Shown: positions 15,835 through 24,898, counted from the first letter of the stretch. The stretch is DNA of 64,000 bases from SURF-43 sp964628985 (GCA_964628985.1 CAZVNJ010000009.1:1-64000); one strand, 5' to 3'. Numbers and translations: made by a program. Notes: a model not told the origin generated them from the letters alone.

Positions 15835-17013
15835 CTACGCGCTCGCGTCCTGCGTGCTGCCTCGGAGGGCCGGAAGCGCCGTGGCGATCGCGAGGAGGAT
15901 CGCGAGGCCCATGATCGGCGTGCCAACCTGCTTGAGCGGCGCCGACTCCGCGAGCAGGCCGACGATGAAGATGGGCAGGCCCACGTTGATCCCGGCGAAG
16001 ACGAGGTGATCCACGACCGGCGCCACCGGGCGTCGGAAGCGCATGACGAGCGCGAGGATCCCGTTCGTCATGACGCCGATGAAGATCGAGTGGTCGAGCG
16101 CGAGCAGCAGGTGCGTCGGCGGATCGAGCTCTTTCGAGAAGTACTTGCCGATGAGGTAGACAAGGATGCCGAGGTTCACGATGAGGAAGACGAGCGCCAT
16201 GGCGCCGTGGCGGGCTGTGCCGGCAGTCATGAACGACGGCGACATGAGCGGGCCTCGCAGCCGGACGATGAGGATCACGAGGCCGATGATCTCGAACGGC
16301 AGGCTGAAGGTGACGAGCGGGACGATGTCGGCGAGCAGTCCGATGATGACCAGGATGCCGCCCAGGAGCGGTAGGCCGATCTGGAACCAGCCTGCGCGCG
16401 TGGCTCGTCGGAGCACCGATCCTGGATCGAGGGCCCACTCGATCAGCGCCATGCCGACGGGTACGAGGAAGCCGACGACCATGGCGGCGGGGTGGGCCTC
16501 CGCGGTCGTCTCCGGGATGCCGTCCGAGCCGGCCAGGCGTAGGCCAAGCAGGATGCCGAGGATGGCGCCGAGGACGGACATCAGGACCGCGGCGAGCATG
16601 CCGATGTGCGGGACGCTGAGGGTCCGTCCTCCAGCCTGGCGGACGCACCATCCGAACATCGCGAGGATGACGAGCCCGACGAGGGTGCCGAGGATGGGGC
16701 GCATGACGCCGTAGGTGGTGAGGAAGGCGAGCGCGTAGCCCGCGATGGTGAGCGGGGCGGCGTAGCCGATGAATCGTGCGAAGCCGGCGTCTGTGCCCGG
16801 GGCATCGCCGAGGGCGAACAGCCAGAGGGCGGAGGCGAACACGCCGAGGGTGATCCACCCGAGCGTGCCGACGTGGACATGGGTGAGGAGGACCTTGCGG
16901 TCGAACTCCACTGCATCAATACCGTTGAGGATGCCGATGACGACAGTGACGGTAAAGAGGGCGAGGGCGGCGGAGAGGAGCAGGCGTACCTGCGCGGCGT
17001 GCGGGCTGGCCAT
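15835..17013 (-). CDS. Haem-copper oxidase subunit I-like membrane protein
   Basis: 392 residues with about ten to eleven membrane helices. Conserved-looking His: THVHVGTLGW in helix 2, EAHPAAM in the middle and ALDHSIFIGVMTNG late. The first resembles the haem-ligand helix of cytochrome oxidase/NO reductase subunit I, but the full His set (paired His for CuB and the two in helix X) is not evident. It may be a haem-binding orphan of the superfamily. Its lipoprotein partner follows 3 bases later. A role in nitrogen-oxide or oxygen respiration is suggested by the nos/nir genes 7-16 kb away, but that is weak. Start ATG preceded by GAGGTG. Confidence 0.6.
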   Translation of the reverse strand: MASPHAAQVRLLLSAALALFTVTVVIGILNGIDAVEFDRKVLLTHVHVGTLGWITLGVFASALWLFALGDAPGTDAGFARFIGYAAPLTIAGYALAFLTTYGVMRPILGTLVGLVILAMFGWCVRQAGGRTLSVPHIGMLAAVLMSVLGAILGILLGLRLAGSDGIPETTAEAHPAAMVVGFLVPVGMALIEWALDPGSVLRRATRAGWFQIGLPLLGGILVIIGLLADIVPLVTFSLPFEIIGLVILIVRLRGPLMSPSFMTAGTARHGAMALVFLIVNLGILVYLIGKYFSKELDPPTHLLLALDHSIFIGVMTNGILALVMRFRRPVAPVVDHLVFAGINVGLPIFIVGLLAESAPLKQVGTPIMGLAILLAIATALPALRGSTQDASA

Positions 17014-17161
17014 GGGACACCTCGATCGGGCGGGGAGCGTCGGTCAGGCGGCGCGACTATAACGGATTGAAATACCGCCGCAACCGGCGGGAGCCGAAAC
17101 GCCCGTCCGCCGCAGGCCGGCCGCAGATTCGGCAGTCCAGCCGCCGGATTTGCGGCGGGGG

Positions 17162-17167
17162 TAGTAT
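17162..17167 (+). promoter_or_regulatory. Possible -10 box (TAGTAT)
   Basis: TAGTAT would place the start of transcription near 17174, after the in-frame ATG at 17166 but before GTG 17193. This supports the GTG as the start of the MFS gene. Confidence 0.35.
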
Positions 17168-17192
17168 GCGCGCGGCGTGCGAGGAGGTGGCT

Positions 17193-18509
17193 GTGGCGAC
17201 CGAGACGCCAGTGAGCGGGGCGCCTATCGAGAAGGCGACCCCCGGGCGGCGACCCTACTACGGCTATTACATCGTTGGCGGGGCGCTGATCGCGCAGCTG
17301 ATTTCCACCGGGGCGCAAAACTCCGTGGCCGGTGCGTTCATGTCGCCGATGACGCGAGAACTCGACTGGACCCGCGCGGAGTTCACCTACGGGCTCACGG
17401 TGAGCCGGTTCGTTGCGGCGGGTGCCGGGATCTTCATTGGCGTGTGGGTGGACAAGTACGGCGGCCGGCGGCTGATGTTCATCGGTGCGCTGCTGCTCTC
17501 ACTCACCACGTTCCTGACAGGCTATGTGCACGACATCTGGGAATGGGTATTGCTGCGCGGCCTCGTCCTGACGCTGGGCGCGTCGATGGTGGGGAACCTC
17601 GTCGTCAATGTGACGGTGTCCAAGTGGTGGGTGGAGAAACGTGGACGGATGATCGGGTTCTCCGCGATGGGAGTGTCCCTCGCGGGTGTGGTGTTCCCGC
17701 CTCTGTCCGCGTTCCTGATCGAGGAGTTCGGCTGGCGGATGGCCTGGCATCTGCTTGCGATCCTGTCGATCGCCCTCGTCGTACCCGTGTCGATGATCAT
17801 GCGACGAGCGCCGGAGGACTACGGCCTCTTCCCGGACGGACGGAACGCAGAGGAGATGAAGGGCCGCGCCGGTGCGGTGCAGGCGGCCGACTTCGCCAAC
17901 TCGTTCACGCGCCGCGAGGCGCTGCGCACGCCAGCGCTCTACCTCATCGTGCTGTCGTTCGGACTCGGCGGTGTGGGGCTGGGGACCATGCTGCTGCAGA
18001 CGCTGCCGTTCCTCACGGATCAGGATTACTCCGTGGCCCAGGCAGCGTTTTACACGAGCCTGATGTCGTTTTTCGCGCTGATCTCGAAGGTGGGCTGGGG
18101 CTGGATGGCAGATCGGGTGCCGCCAAACCGGCTCGCCGCGTTCTCCTTCGTGCTCTCCGGCTGTGCCATCACGGGAGTGGTGTACATGGCTGAGGCGCGC
18201 GCGCTCATCCCCCTCGGGATCGCGTTCGCCGCAGTCGGCTGGGGATTCGGAGGCCAGATTCCGCTGCAGGAGACAATCTGGGGTTCCTACTTCGGGCGTC
18301 GCTACCTCGGTTCGGTGCGGAGTGTGGCGATGCCGATCTCGCTGCTGATTGGCGCGGGTGCGCCGCTGTTCGTGTCCTGGTATTACGACACCGTGGGCAA
18401 CTACCACGGGGTCTTCCTGGGCATCGGCGGGCTCTGGTTCCTCGCGGCGGGTATCGTGCTGCTCGTGCGACGTCCGACGAAGCCATCTGCCGCGGTGGCG
18501 ATGGTGTAG
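17193..18509 (+). CDS. MFS transporter, OFA-like
   Basis: 438-residue carrier of the same type as the one at 8861: PYYGYYIVGGALIAQ in helix 1, WVDKYGGRRLM in loop 2-3 and RRAPEDYGLFPDGRNAEE in the central loop. Twelve helices predicted. Likely a small-carboxylate carrier, substrate unknown. GTG 17193 sits 8 bases after GAGGAGG and is preferred over ATG 17166, which has no ribosome-binding site. Divergent from the haem-copper-like gene; a small membrane protein and CorA follow on the same strand. Confidence 0.82.
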   Translation: MATETPVSGAPIEKATPGRRPYYGYYIVGGALIAQLISTGAQNSVAGAFMSPMTRELDWTRAEFTYGLTVSRFVAAGAGIFIGVWVDKYGGRRLMFIGALLLSLTTFLTGYVHDIWEWVLLRGLVLTLGASMVGNLVVNVTVSKWWVEKRGRMIGFSAMGVSLAGVVFPPLSAFLIEEFGWRMAWHLLAILSIALVVPVSMIMRRAPEDYGLFPDGRNAEEMKGRAGAVQAADFANSFTRREALRTPALYLIVLSFGLGGVGLGTMLLQTLPFLTDQDYSVAQAAFYTSLMSFFALISKVGWGWMADRVPPNRLAAFSFVLSGCAITGVVYMAEARALIPLGIAFAAVGWGFGGQIPLQETIWGSYFGRRYLGSVRSVAMPISLLIGAGAPLFVSWYYDTVGNYHGVFLGIGGLWFLAAGIVLLVRRPTKPSAAVAMV

Positions 18510-18532
18510 TTGCTAGCAGATCGAGGTGCGAC

Positions 18533-19033
18533 GTGAATGGTGAGTTGATCCTGATCCGTGCGCTGCACGTGCTGCCTGGTGTGATCTGGGTAGGCGGCGC
18601 CTCGCTGATGGCCTGGGTGATCGAGCCGGCACTGCGCCGGGCGGGCCCCACGGTGCAGGGGCCGGCGATGCGAGCGTTCGGCAAGCGGCTGACGAGCACG
18701 CTGCTCACCGCCGCCGGGGTGACGATCATTATGGGTATCGTCTTGGTCGTGAGGACCCCGGGGTACGAGTTCGCGGACCTGTTCACGACGGCCTGGGGAT
18801 GGGCGATCGGCCTCGGCTTCGTCGCATCGATCATCGCAAGCGGCTTCGGCAGCATGTCGGCGCGCGCGCTCCGCCAGATGGATGCCGTCGGGGCGGCGAT
18901 CAACGGAGCGCCGACCGCAGACCAGGCGGCGGCGATGGGCGCGTTGCAGGCGCAGTTGCGCCGGAACGCCCGCGTGGCATCCGTGCTCGGCCTGACGACC
19001 GTGATCCTGATGGTCAGCGCTCGGTATGTGTAG
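18533..19033 (+). CDS. CopD/DUF2269-like four-helix membrane protein
   Basis: 166 residues, four helices. The first contains LIRALHVLPGVIWVGGASLMAWVI, matching the His-x-x-G/W-VGG pattern of CopD- and DUF2269-type small membrane proteins, sometimes linked to copper or haem. The third helix region contains AWGWAIGLGFVASIIA. The family assignment is by pattern and modest. GTG start 24 bases after the MFS stop, with GAGGTG before it; the stop is 3 bases from the corA GTG. Confidence 0.65.
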   Translation: MNGELILIRALHVLPGVIWVGGASLMAWVIEPALRRAGPTVQGPAMRAFGKRLTSTLLTAAGVTIIMGIVLVVRTPGYEFADLFTTAWGWAIGLGFVASIIASGFGSMSARALRQMDAVGAAINGAPTADQAAAMGALQAQLRRNARVASVLGLTTVILMVSARYV

Positions 19034-19036
19034 CGC

Positions 19037-20002
19037 GTGCTGACCATCCGCGCACGACGGTCGGACGGCACGCTGGCCCTCGGACTGTCGTTCGAGGAGG
19101 GTGTCGCGCTACTCGGGGACCAGCAGGCGCTCGTCTGGTTCGACCTCGACGAGGAATCCCGGGACGAGGTCCACGCCGTGGGCGCGGCGCTCTCGCTGAA
19201 CCACCTGACCGTCGAGGACTTCACGCACCGCCGCCAGCGCGGCAAGTTCGAGCAGTTCGAGGGCTACTCGGTCCTGGTGATGCACGCGTTTGCCTACGAG
19301 AGTGGCGTCCCTCGCCTAGACGAGCATGAGCTCGACGTGGCCGTCGGCCGGAACTGGGTGCTGACGGGCCGGGATCCCCGGTTGGCCGCACTCGTGCCAG
19401 GAGCCTCGCTTGACGCGCACCTGCCCTCGATGCTCGGGGCGACCGCTGACTTCCTGCTATACGCCATCGCGGACCGCGTGGTGGACTCGATGTTCCCGGT
19501 ACTCGACGAGATGCTCGATGACGTGGACACGCTTGAGGGACTGATCGTGGGCGGCGATGGGCCCACGCTCCTGGAGCGGATCTTCACCATGAAGCGGAAC
19601 GGGGTTGTGCTCCGCAAACTGGTTGCTCCCCACCTTGAGATCTTTTCCAGGCTGGCGTCCCCCGCCTTTGGCGTGGCGAGGCCTGAGCACGTGATCTACT
19701 TCCGCGACGTGCAGGACCACCTGATCCGTGTCCACGACATCGTGGACTCCTATCGCGAATTGATGGCTGCGGCACTCGAGGTGCACCTGTCGACGGTGAA
19801 CAATCGGCTGAACGACGTGATGAAGCGGCTCACCGTGCTGACGGCGATGTTCCTGCCTCTGACCTTCATCACGGGCGCCTTTGGGATGAACATGGTCGAG
19901 TCGCCTGTATGGTCGGACCCGGCGTTCTGGATCATCGGCGCTGGGATGGGGGGCGTTGCCCTGGGGCAGTGGCTCTTCTTCAAGGCGCGCGGCTGGGCGT
20001 AG
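19037..20002 (+). CDS. corA: CorA-type magnesium/divalent cation channel
   Basis: 321 residues. The N-terminal soluble alpha/beta domain (VWFDLDEESRDEV, HPLTVED-like NHLTVEDFTHRRQRGKFEQF) is followed by long helices and two C-terminal membrane helices. The family signature GMN (FITGAFGMNMVESP) comes at the end of the first. All standard features and usual length. It mediates Mg2+ (or Co2+/Ni2+) uptake as a pentamer in the cytoplasmic membrane. GTG start, closely following the CopD-like gene. Confidence 0.93.
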   Translation: MLTIRARRSDGTLALGLSFEEGVALLGDQQALVWFDLDEESRDEVHAVGAALSLNHLTVEDFTHRRQRGKFEQFEGYSVLVMHAFAYESGVPRLDEHELDVAVGRNWVLTGRDPRLAALVPGASLDAHLPSMLGATADFLLYAIADRVVDSMFPVLDEMLDDVDTLEGLIVGGDGPTLLERIFTMKRNGVVLRKLVAPHLEIFSRLASPAFGVARPEHVIYFRDVQDHLIRVHDIVDSYRELMAAALEVHLSTVNNRLNDVMKRLTVLTAMFLPLTFITGAFGMNMVESPVWSDPAFWIIGAGMGGVALGQWLFFKARGWA

Positions 20003-20036
20003 GCCGCGCCGCCTCGACGGATGGGGGCGAGGGCGG

Positions 20037-20738
20037 CTACTTGATGCGCTCCGCGCGGACGATCAGCCGGCTGGCGTACTTGTGGGTTTCTGGGTCGAAC
20101 TTCCCGCTGCAGGTGAAGAGAGTGATCGAGTCCACCTTCACGTTGCTGCTCCAGTACTGACTCCAGTCAGTGCCCTCAGCCGGTACCTGCTCAGCCCAGA
20201 CGACTGAGTACTTCAGCGTCTGCCCGTTGATCTCGATGTCGATGCGGTCCCCGGCGCCCAGTTGGTCGAGGTCCCAGAAGACAGCTGGGCCGGTGTAGCG
20301 TTGGCCGACAGACTCGATCACTCGGTTGAGGTCTGCATGGGCGCCAAAGACGGCGTTTTTCCCGCTCCCGGGGTAGCCGCCGTGGCCGGGGAAGGCGGAG
20401 AGGTCGTACCAGGCGACGTCGACGGCGCTATATGGCTCGGGCATCGCATCTCCCGCGACCGCCCAGGCGCCCACCGGCGCATTGACGCCGATCGCGGGGA
20501 TCTTGAGCCGCGCGAAGTCAGTGCCCTTCGGTTCTCCATACTTCTTCGTCCACGTGGTGACGGAGTCCTGCACCCGAGCCGGGTCGTTCCCGGCCGACGG
20601 TACGCCCGCGGCGGAACCCTTCGATGTAACGGAGATGCCGTCCCCACCCAGTTGGCCGGTGGCGACGAGGACGGCGCTCAGCAGCGCGACGCCGCCGATG
20701 ACAGCGAGGATGAGCATCTGGGCCTGGCGGGTCATCAC
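20037..20738 (-). CDS. Sortase (class D/E-like), membrane-anchored
   Basis: Transpeptidase that would anchor surface proteins. 233 residues: one N-terminal membrane helix (about 8-28), a linker, then the sortase barrel. Catalytic residues are visible as His134 (GAHAD), Cys210 (TLFTC) and Arg224 (SRLIVRAE). LKIPAIGVNAPV begins the barrel. No LPxTG-type substrate is recognisable nearby. Alone on the minus strand, converging on corA. Confidence 0.87.
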   Translation of the reverse strand: MMTRQAQMLILAVIGGVALLSAVLVATGQLGGDGISVTSKGSAAGVPSAGNDPARVQDSVTTWTKKYGEPKGTDFARLKIPAIGVNAPVGAWAVAGDAMPEPYSAVDVAWYDLSAFPGHGGYPGSGKNAVFGAHADLNRVIESVGQRYTGPAVFWDLDQLGAGDRIDIEINGQTLKYSVVWAEQVPAEGTDWSQYWSSNVKVDSITLFTCSGKFDPETHKYASRLIVRAERIK

Positions 20739-20937
20739 GTCTCCAACAACAGGTGATGGGCATCAGCGGATGAGCGTTTCCACTCCCATATTAGGCACGC
20801 GCACTCGCGATGGCGACAGTGCCCGCCTGGGCTGGAGTGTTCTGTGTGACGCCTCCCGACACCGTCAGGTTCCCGGCCCACCCTGGACCCGGCGTGCGAG
20901 GCCTACCGAGTCGCGAGGGCAGGCCGATGATCACGGC

Positions 20938-21096
20938 ATGACGGATGTGCTCGTGGCCCTCGGCGCGTCGCTGATCCTCGCCTTCGTGTTGTCGGGGCCG
21001 AGAGGACGTGCGCACAGAGCCGAGGCCGCGGCCGCGCAGACGAAGGCGCCCAAAGCGGCCAGGGCCAAGGCCGCCAAGACCAGTCGCTCGGAGTAG
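20938..21096 (+). CDS. Small single-helix membrane protein with Lys/Ala tail
   Basis: 52 residues: a short hydrophobic helix (about 4-18, VLVALGASLILAFVLSG) followed by a basic Ala/Lys/Arg-rich tail that could bind nucleic acid or phospholipid. ATG 20938 lacks a clear Shine-Dalgarno. It ends 2 bases from the convergent SDR stop. A real gene is plausible but unproven; it resembles small membrane proteins by shape only. Confidence 0.4.
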   Translation: MTDVLVALGASLILAFVLSGPRGRAHRAEAAAAQTKAPKAARAKAAKTSRSE

Positions 21097-21098
21097 GG

Positions 21099-21977
21099 CT
21101 AACCCCGCGGCATCCGCATTCCGATCCAGGTGAGGGTGTCCATCAGCCGATCCGGGAGCAGGCGCACCGCGAGCGCGCGCATGCGCGCGTCCCGGCCCAC
21201 GAAGTAGCGCGTCTTCGGCCGCCGGGCACGCACGGCATGGGCGACCGCCTCGGCCACACGTTCAGGCGCGATGCCGCCTCGTCCCGCGCGCTCACCGGAG
21301 CGCCGAGCCGCCTCGACGTACGGGGCGTAGCGCGCCCGGGCGTCCGGGGGCATCTCCGCAGCGACCTCGCCAGCGAGTGCGAGGCCCTTCTCCCAGATCG
21401 GCGTGTCGATCGCGCCGGGCTCGACCAGGCTCACGCTGATGTCCCACGGCTTCATCTCCAGCCGGAGCGAGTCCCCGAGCGCCTCGAGGGCGTGTTTCGA
21501 GGCGGCGTAGGGGCCGTAGAACGGCGGGGCATGCTTACCGGCGATCGAGGACATGATCACGATTCGCCCATGGCCGCGACGCACGAGCGGCATGAATGCC
21601 TGAGTGACTGCCACTGTGCCGAAGAGGTTCACCTCGAACTGCTGGAGCAGACGCTCGCGGCCGAGGTACTCCCATGCGCCGCCGACGGCGATCCCCGCGT
21701 TGTTCACCACGGCACCCAGGCCACCCGCCCCGGTGGCGGTGCCCACCTGCTGCACGGCAGCCACAATCGAGGCGGCGTCGGTGACATCGAGCAGCACCGG
21801 GACGATCAGGGCGCCCCCGCGGCGCCGCAGCGTCTCGCCGTCCTCGACGCGTCGCACCCCGGCGAAAACCCGATGTCCAAGCGCGGCGAGGTGCAGCGCG
21901 GTGGCGGCACCGATGCCGGTAGAGGCGCCCGTGATCAGGACTGCGCCGGTATTTGCCGGACGGGTCGCGCGGGCCAA
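21099..21977 (-). CDS. Short-chain dehydrogenase/reductase
   Basis: About 292 residues. Cofactor motif TGASTGIG near the N-terminus, NNAG in the fourth strand, catalytic Ser (IMSSIAG) and Y-x3-K (YGPYAASKHALE). FAGVRR after the second strand favours NADP(H). The C-terminal part (FVGRDARMRALAVRLLPD) is common in SDRs acting on lipophilic ketones or sterol-like compounds; substrate unknown. No ATG precedes the Rossmann motif sensibly; TTG 21977, two bases after the SnoaL-like stop, is my best start. Co-transcribed with the SnoaL-like gene. Confidence 0.83.
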   Translation of the reverse strand: MARATRPANTGAVLITGASTGIGAATALHLAALGHRVFAGVRRVEDGETLRRRGGALIVPVLLDVTDAASIVAAVQQVGTATGAGGLGAVVNNAGIAVGGAWEYLGRERLLQQFEVNLFGTVAVTQAFMPLVRRGHGRIVIMSSIAGKHAPPFYGPYAASKHALEALGDSLRLEMKPWDISVSLVEPGAIDTPIWEKGLALAGEVAAEMPPDARARYAPYVEAARRSGERAGRGGIAPERVAEAVAHAVRARRPKTRYFVGRDARMRALAVRLLPDRLMDTLTWIGMRMPRG

Positions 21978-21979
21978 GG

Positions 21980-22369
21980 CTAGTCCCGGACGACGGTGCG
22001 CGAGGTAAAGCGCCAGGCGCCCTCGACGCGTCGGAGCGTGTCCTGGTACCGCGCGGTGGTGACCAGCGTCGCCGGCTCGCCGCCCCCCGTCTTCAACAAC
22101 TGCAGGTAACACGATATCGACGCCTCGTCGCCCTCGCCGTCAATGAGGACGTTGTTCACCCAGTGGCGGGACCCGGGCATGCGCGCGGCAAAGTCGGCTG
22201 CGAACGCCTCCAGTTCTGCCGTTCCGGTGCGTGTACGTCCGCCAGAAGTGAAAGAGCCATCAGGCGTATAGGTGGCTGCCCACGCCGCAGCGTCCGCGGA
22301 GTCGATCGCGTGGTTGTAGCGGGCGAGCAGGTCCTGGATCTCGATGCGGTCGGCGATGGAGAGCGGCAC
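21980..22369 (-). CDS. SnoaL/NTF2-like protein
   Basis: 129 residues with the cone-shaped NTF2 fold pattern: IADRIEIQDLLARYNHAID (first helix), AAWAATYTPDGSF, then HWVNNVLIDGEGDEA and a C-terminal sheet WRFTSRTVVRD. This is the family of polyketide cyclases, dehydratases and ring-hydroxylating small subunits. GTG start behind GGAGGTC. It precedes the SDR by 2 bases, so the two probably act on the same small hydrophobic substrate. Confidence 0.83.
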   Translation of the reverse strand: MPLSIADRIEIQDLLARYNHAIDSADAAAWAATYTPDGSFTSGGRTRTGTAELEAFAADFAARMPGSRHWVNNVLIDGEGDEASISCYLQLLKTGGGEPATLVTTARYQDTLRRVEGAWRFTSRTVVRD

Positions 22370-22431
22370 GTGTGACCTCCTCGTGGTGGGGAGGCCAATC
22401 GTAGCGCCCGCGCGGGCGGGCCCCGGCCAGA

Positions 22432-23418
22432 CTAGACGCCGACGAGGTGCAAGTGGCCGCGTCGCGGCGCTGTGCGTTGCCCTCCCCCGACCACGGCGTT
22501 GAGGACGGGTGGGGCGGTGACGCCCTCAAGGGCTGCCTCGAACGACCGCAGGAGGTCCGCTTCCGCGAAGAGATCCGCCGGCTCGATGCCGCCTCCGGCG
22601 ATGGTGTCCAGCGCCTCGGAGACCGCGAGCGCCGTCGAGTCCGCCGGGACGAGCGGCACCGTCACGATGCTGCCGCCTGTGCGCGTCGCCAGGGTGCCCC
22701 CGTAGGCGTCCCCGGTACCGGTAATCGTCGTGGTGAAGGAGGAAAGGACCACCTCGATGGCCAGGTGTTGAGACTGGCGCGCCGTGAGCAAGGCGGTTGT
22801 GCCGTCGTTGAATTCGACCTCCGTGACGATGGCCTGTGCTCGGCCGCGCGGCGGGCCATAGGCGTGCGCGACAACGCTCCGTGCGTGGGTGCCAGCGAGA
22901 TGCGCCGCCAGCGTGGTCAGATCCCCGGCTGTGAGGCGCAGGTCCTCGGGTGTGTCGACCGTGATCGAGGCGGTCCGCAGACGGGCAAGACTCCGGGCGG
23001 CCTGCATGGCCGCGGTGATCGGTGCCTGGTGCCAGAGCGGTCGAAGGACGGCGGCGGAGCCTCCGGTGCGCGCAAGCATCGCCAGCGTGTCAGGTTCCAG
23101 GGCGTCGCCTGTCAGCAAGACAGCGCTGCCGCGGCTGGCGGCGGCTGCGGCCTCCGTGGCGGCGTCGAAGAGGTCGAGCAGGACGGTCGAGCCCGGCCCT
23201 CGGCGGAGCATCTCGCGCGGGTGCTGGTAGCGCGCCGTGCAGGTGAGGCGGCCTCTGAGGGCGATTGACGCGGCGGCGAGGGAAGCAGCCGACGGGTCAC
23301 CGATGGCGACCGGGACGAACCGCTGCGCCTCGAGCGCGCGCAGGAGGGCAGGAGTGCGCTCGGTCCATCCGCAGATGGCGAGCGTGTCCAGCGTGGATGC
23401 GCCGAATGGAGCCTGCAT
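22432..23418 (-). CDS. Unrecognised alpha/beta protein, possibly Gfo/Idh/MocA-like
   Basis: 328 residues from ATG 23418; the longer open frame upstream is antisense to flagellin and is not coding. The first 120 residues alternate strands and helices (DTLAICGWTERTPALLRALE; RFVPVAIGDPSAAS; LLDLFDAATEAAA) like a dinucleotide-binding oxidoreductase with a degenerate glycine motif. The second half contains strands typical of an oxidoreductase C-terminal sheet (VTEVEFNDGTTALLTA). No catalytic Lys (EKP motif) is seen. I cannot assign a function. It faces away from flagellin 1 across 283 bases. Confidence 0.55.
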   Translation of the reverse strand: MQAPFGASTLDTLAICGWTERTPALLRALEAQRFVPVAIGDPSAASLAAASIALRGRLTCTARYQHPREMLRRGPGSTVLLDLFDAATEAAAAASRGSAVLLTGDALEPDTLAMLARTGGSAAVLRPLWHQAPITAAMQAARSLARLRTASITVDTPEDLRLTAGDLTTLAAHLAGTHARSVVAHAYGPPRGRAQAIVTEVEFNDGTTALLTARQSQHLAIEVVLSSFTTTITGTGDAYGGTLATRTGGSIVTVPLVPADSTALAVSEALDTIAGGGIEPADLFAEADLLRSFEAALEGVTAPPVLNAVVGGGQRTAPRRGHLHLVGV

Positions 23419-23579
23419 GGGGGGACGGTAGGAGCGAGCAACCGTGGCGCTGCATGGGGGAGACCCTGAGAGGTGAGGGTTGCGGAACCTGATCTCCCGC
23501 GCCGGTGCTCCTGTCGCCGGATCGCAGCGTGCGCACCGGTTCGAGGGTCGAGGTCCGGCAACACGTTTTCCCGGAGGCC

Positions 23580-23606
23580 TAAAGGCGGGTGGGTGGCTGC
23601 CGATGA
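23580..23606 (+). promoter_or_regulatory. Sigma-28 (FliA) promoter of flagellin 1
   Basis: TAAA (23580-23583), exactly 15 bases, then GCCGATGA (23599-23606), one base off the classic flagellar sigma-28 consensus TAAA-N15-GCCGATAA. Transcription would start near 23613, leaving a roughly 90-base leader before the ATG at 23702. I found no equal site for flagellin 2. Confidence 0.8.
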
Positions 23607-23701
23607 TGGCGGGTGAGGAGTGGTGGTGTCCGGAACCGCCGCGAGTCGAACCCATCCGGCAGGGACGCCGGGGACAACTCTGAGGCTTAGGAGGCCGAAC
23701 G

Positions 23702-24898
23702 ATGGCAATGATCATCAACACGAACATCGCTGCCCTGAACGCGCAGCGGAACCTGGGCACCACCAGCGCCCAGATGGGGAAGACCCTCGAGAAGCTGTCC
23801 AGCGGTCTGCGCATCAACCGCGCCGCGGACGACGCTGCCGGGCTGGTCATCTCCGAGAAGATGCGTGCCCAGATTCGAGGCATGCAGCAGGGTCTGCGGA
23901 ACGCCCAGAACGGCGTCTCGATGCTGCAGACCGGTGAAGGCGCGCTGAACGAGGTGCACAGCATCCTCGGCCGCGTGCGCGAACTCGCTGTCCAGGCCAG
24001 CAACACCACCCTCTCCGCTTCGGACCGCGAGGCCATCGGTGAGGAAATGCTGGCCCTGCGCTCTGAGATCGACAACATCGCCACCCGTACCCGCTTCAAC
24101 GGCCAGAGCCTCCTGAACGGATCGCTCGCGGTGACGCTGGACGCGGCGAACTCGACCGCGGACACGGTGACGTACGCCAACGGTGGCGCGACGACCTCGG
24201 TCTCCTCGATCAACGTGGCGGACGCCACGGCTGGCGAGACCTACACGTTCTCGGCAGCCGGTGCGGTCCTGACCCTCACGCACGACGACGGCAACGGCTT
24301 CGTGCGGACGGAGACGGCCACGGTCCAGGCGATGGGCGCCAGCGGTTCGCAGGCGGTCATCTTCGAGGAACTCGGCGTCACCCTGAACCTGTCGCACGAC
24401 GCGAACGCCGCCAACCACACGGGTGCGAACATCGCCAACGCCTTCGCCGCCACCACCGTGGTGACCACGGGCAGCGGCAACGCCTCCTTCCGCGTGGGTG
24501 CGGATGTCGGTGACGACATCTCGCTGGCGTTCTCGGACATGCGCTCCAGCGCGCTGGGCAACGGTTCCAAGCTGAACACCCTGATCGCCGCGAACGACGC
24601 CGTGTCGACGGTGGCGAAGGCGGACACCCTGCTCGCGTCGGTGGACGCGGCGATCGACCAGGTGTCGACCTTCCGAGCGAAGATTGGTGCCCGGCAGAAC
24701 CAGCTCGATGTGGCGACGAACTCCCTCGGCGTCTCGATCGAGAACCTGTCGGCGTCGGAGTCGCGCATCCGCGACGCGGACATCGCTGAACTGTCCAGCC
24801 AGATGATCACCAAGCAGATCATCCAGCAGGCCGGTGTGGCGGTCCTCGCGCAGGCCAACGCGGCCCCGCAGGCGGTGCTCTCGCTCCTCCGCGGGTAG
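23702..24898 (+). CDS. fliC: Flagellin 1
   Basis: Filament subunit of 398 residues. The N-terminal D0/D1 part (MIINTNIAALNAQRNL, LSSGLRINRAADDAAGL, then MQQGLRNAQNGVSMLQTGEGALNE) and the C-terminal part (NLSASESRIRDADIAE ... QAGVAVLAQANAAPQAVL) are textbook. Between them (about 150-290) is a variable outer domain with repeated Thr/Ala/Asp-rich strands and GADVGDDISLAF. Start ATG 23702 follows AGGAGG; ATG 23708 is an alternative. Driven by the sigma-28 promoter above, ended by a hairpin. It is the paralogue of flagellin 2 at 30909, including the central domain. Confidence 0.96.
   Translation: MAMIINTNIAALNAQRNLGTTSAQMGKTLEKLSSGLRINRAADDAAGLVISEKMRAQIRGMQQGLRNAQNGVSMLQTGEGALNEVHSILGRVRELAVQASNTTLSASDREAIGEEMLALRSEIDNIATRTRFNGQSLLNGSLAVTLDAANSTADTVTYANGGATTSVSSINVADATAGETYTFSAAGAVLTLTHDDGNGFVRTETATVQAMGASGSQAVIFEELGVTLNLSHDANAANHTGANIANAFAATTVVTTGSGNASFRVGADVGDDISLAFSDMRSSALGNGSKLNTLIAANDAVSTVAKADTLLASVDAAIDQVSTFRAKIGARQNQLDVATNSLGVSIENLSASESRIRDADIAELSSQMITKQIIQQAGVAVLAQANAAPQAVLSLLRG

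Noticed and set aside
17075..17158. Distant inverted repeat CCGCCGCAA ... TTGCGGCGG
   Set aside because: The arms are made of common GC-rich words and are 66 bases apart; probably chance.
23419..24228. N-terminal extension of the minus-strand gene at 22432
   Set aside because: It runs through the sigma-28 promoter and into flagellin 1 on the other strand; ATG 23418 is a better start.
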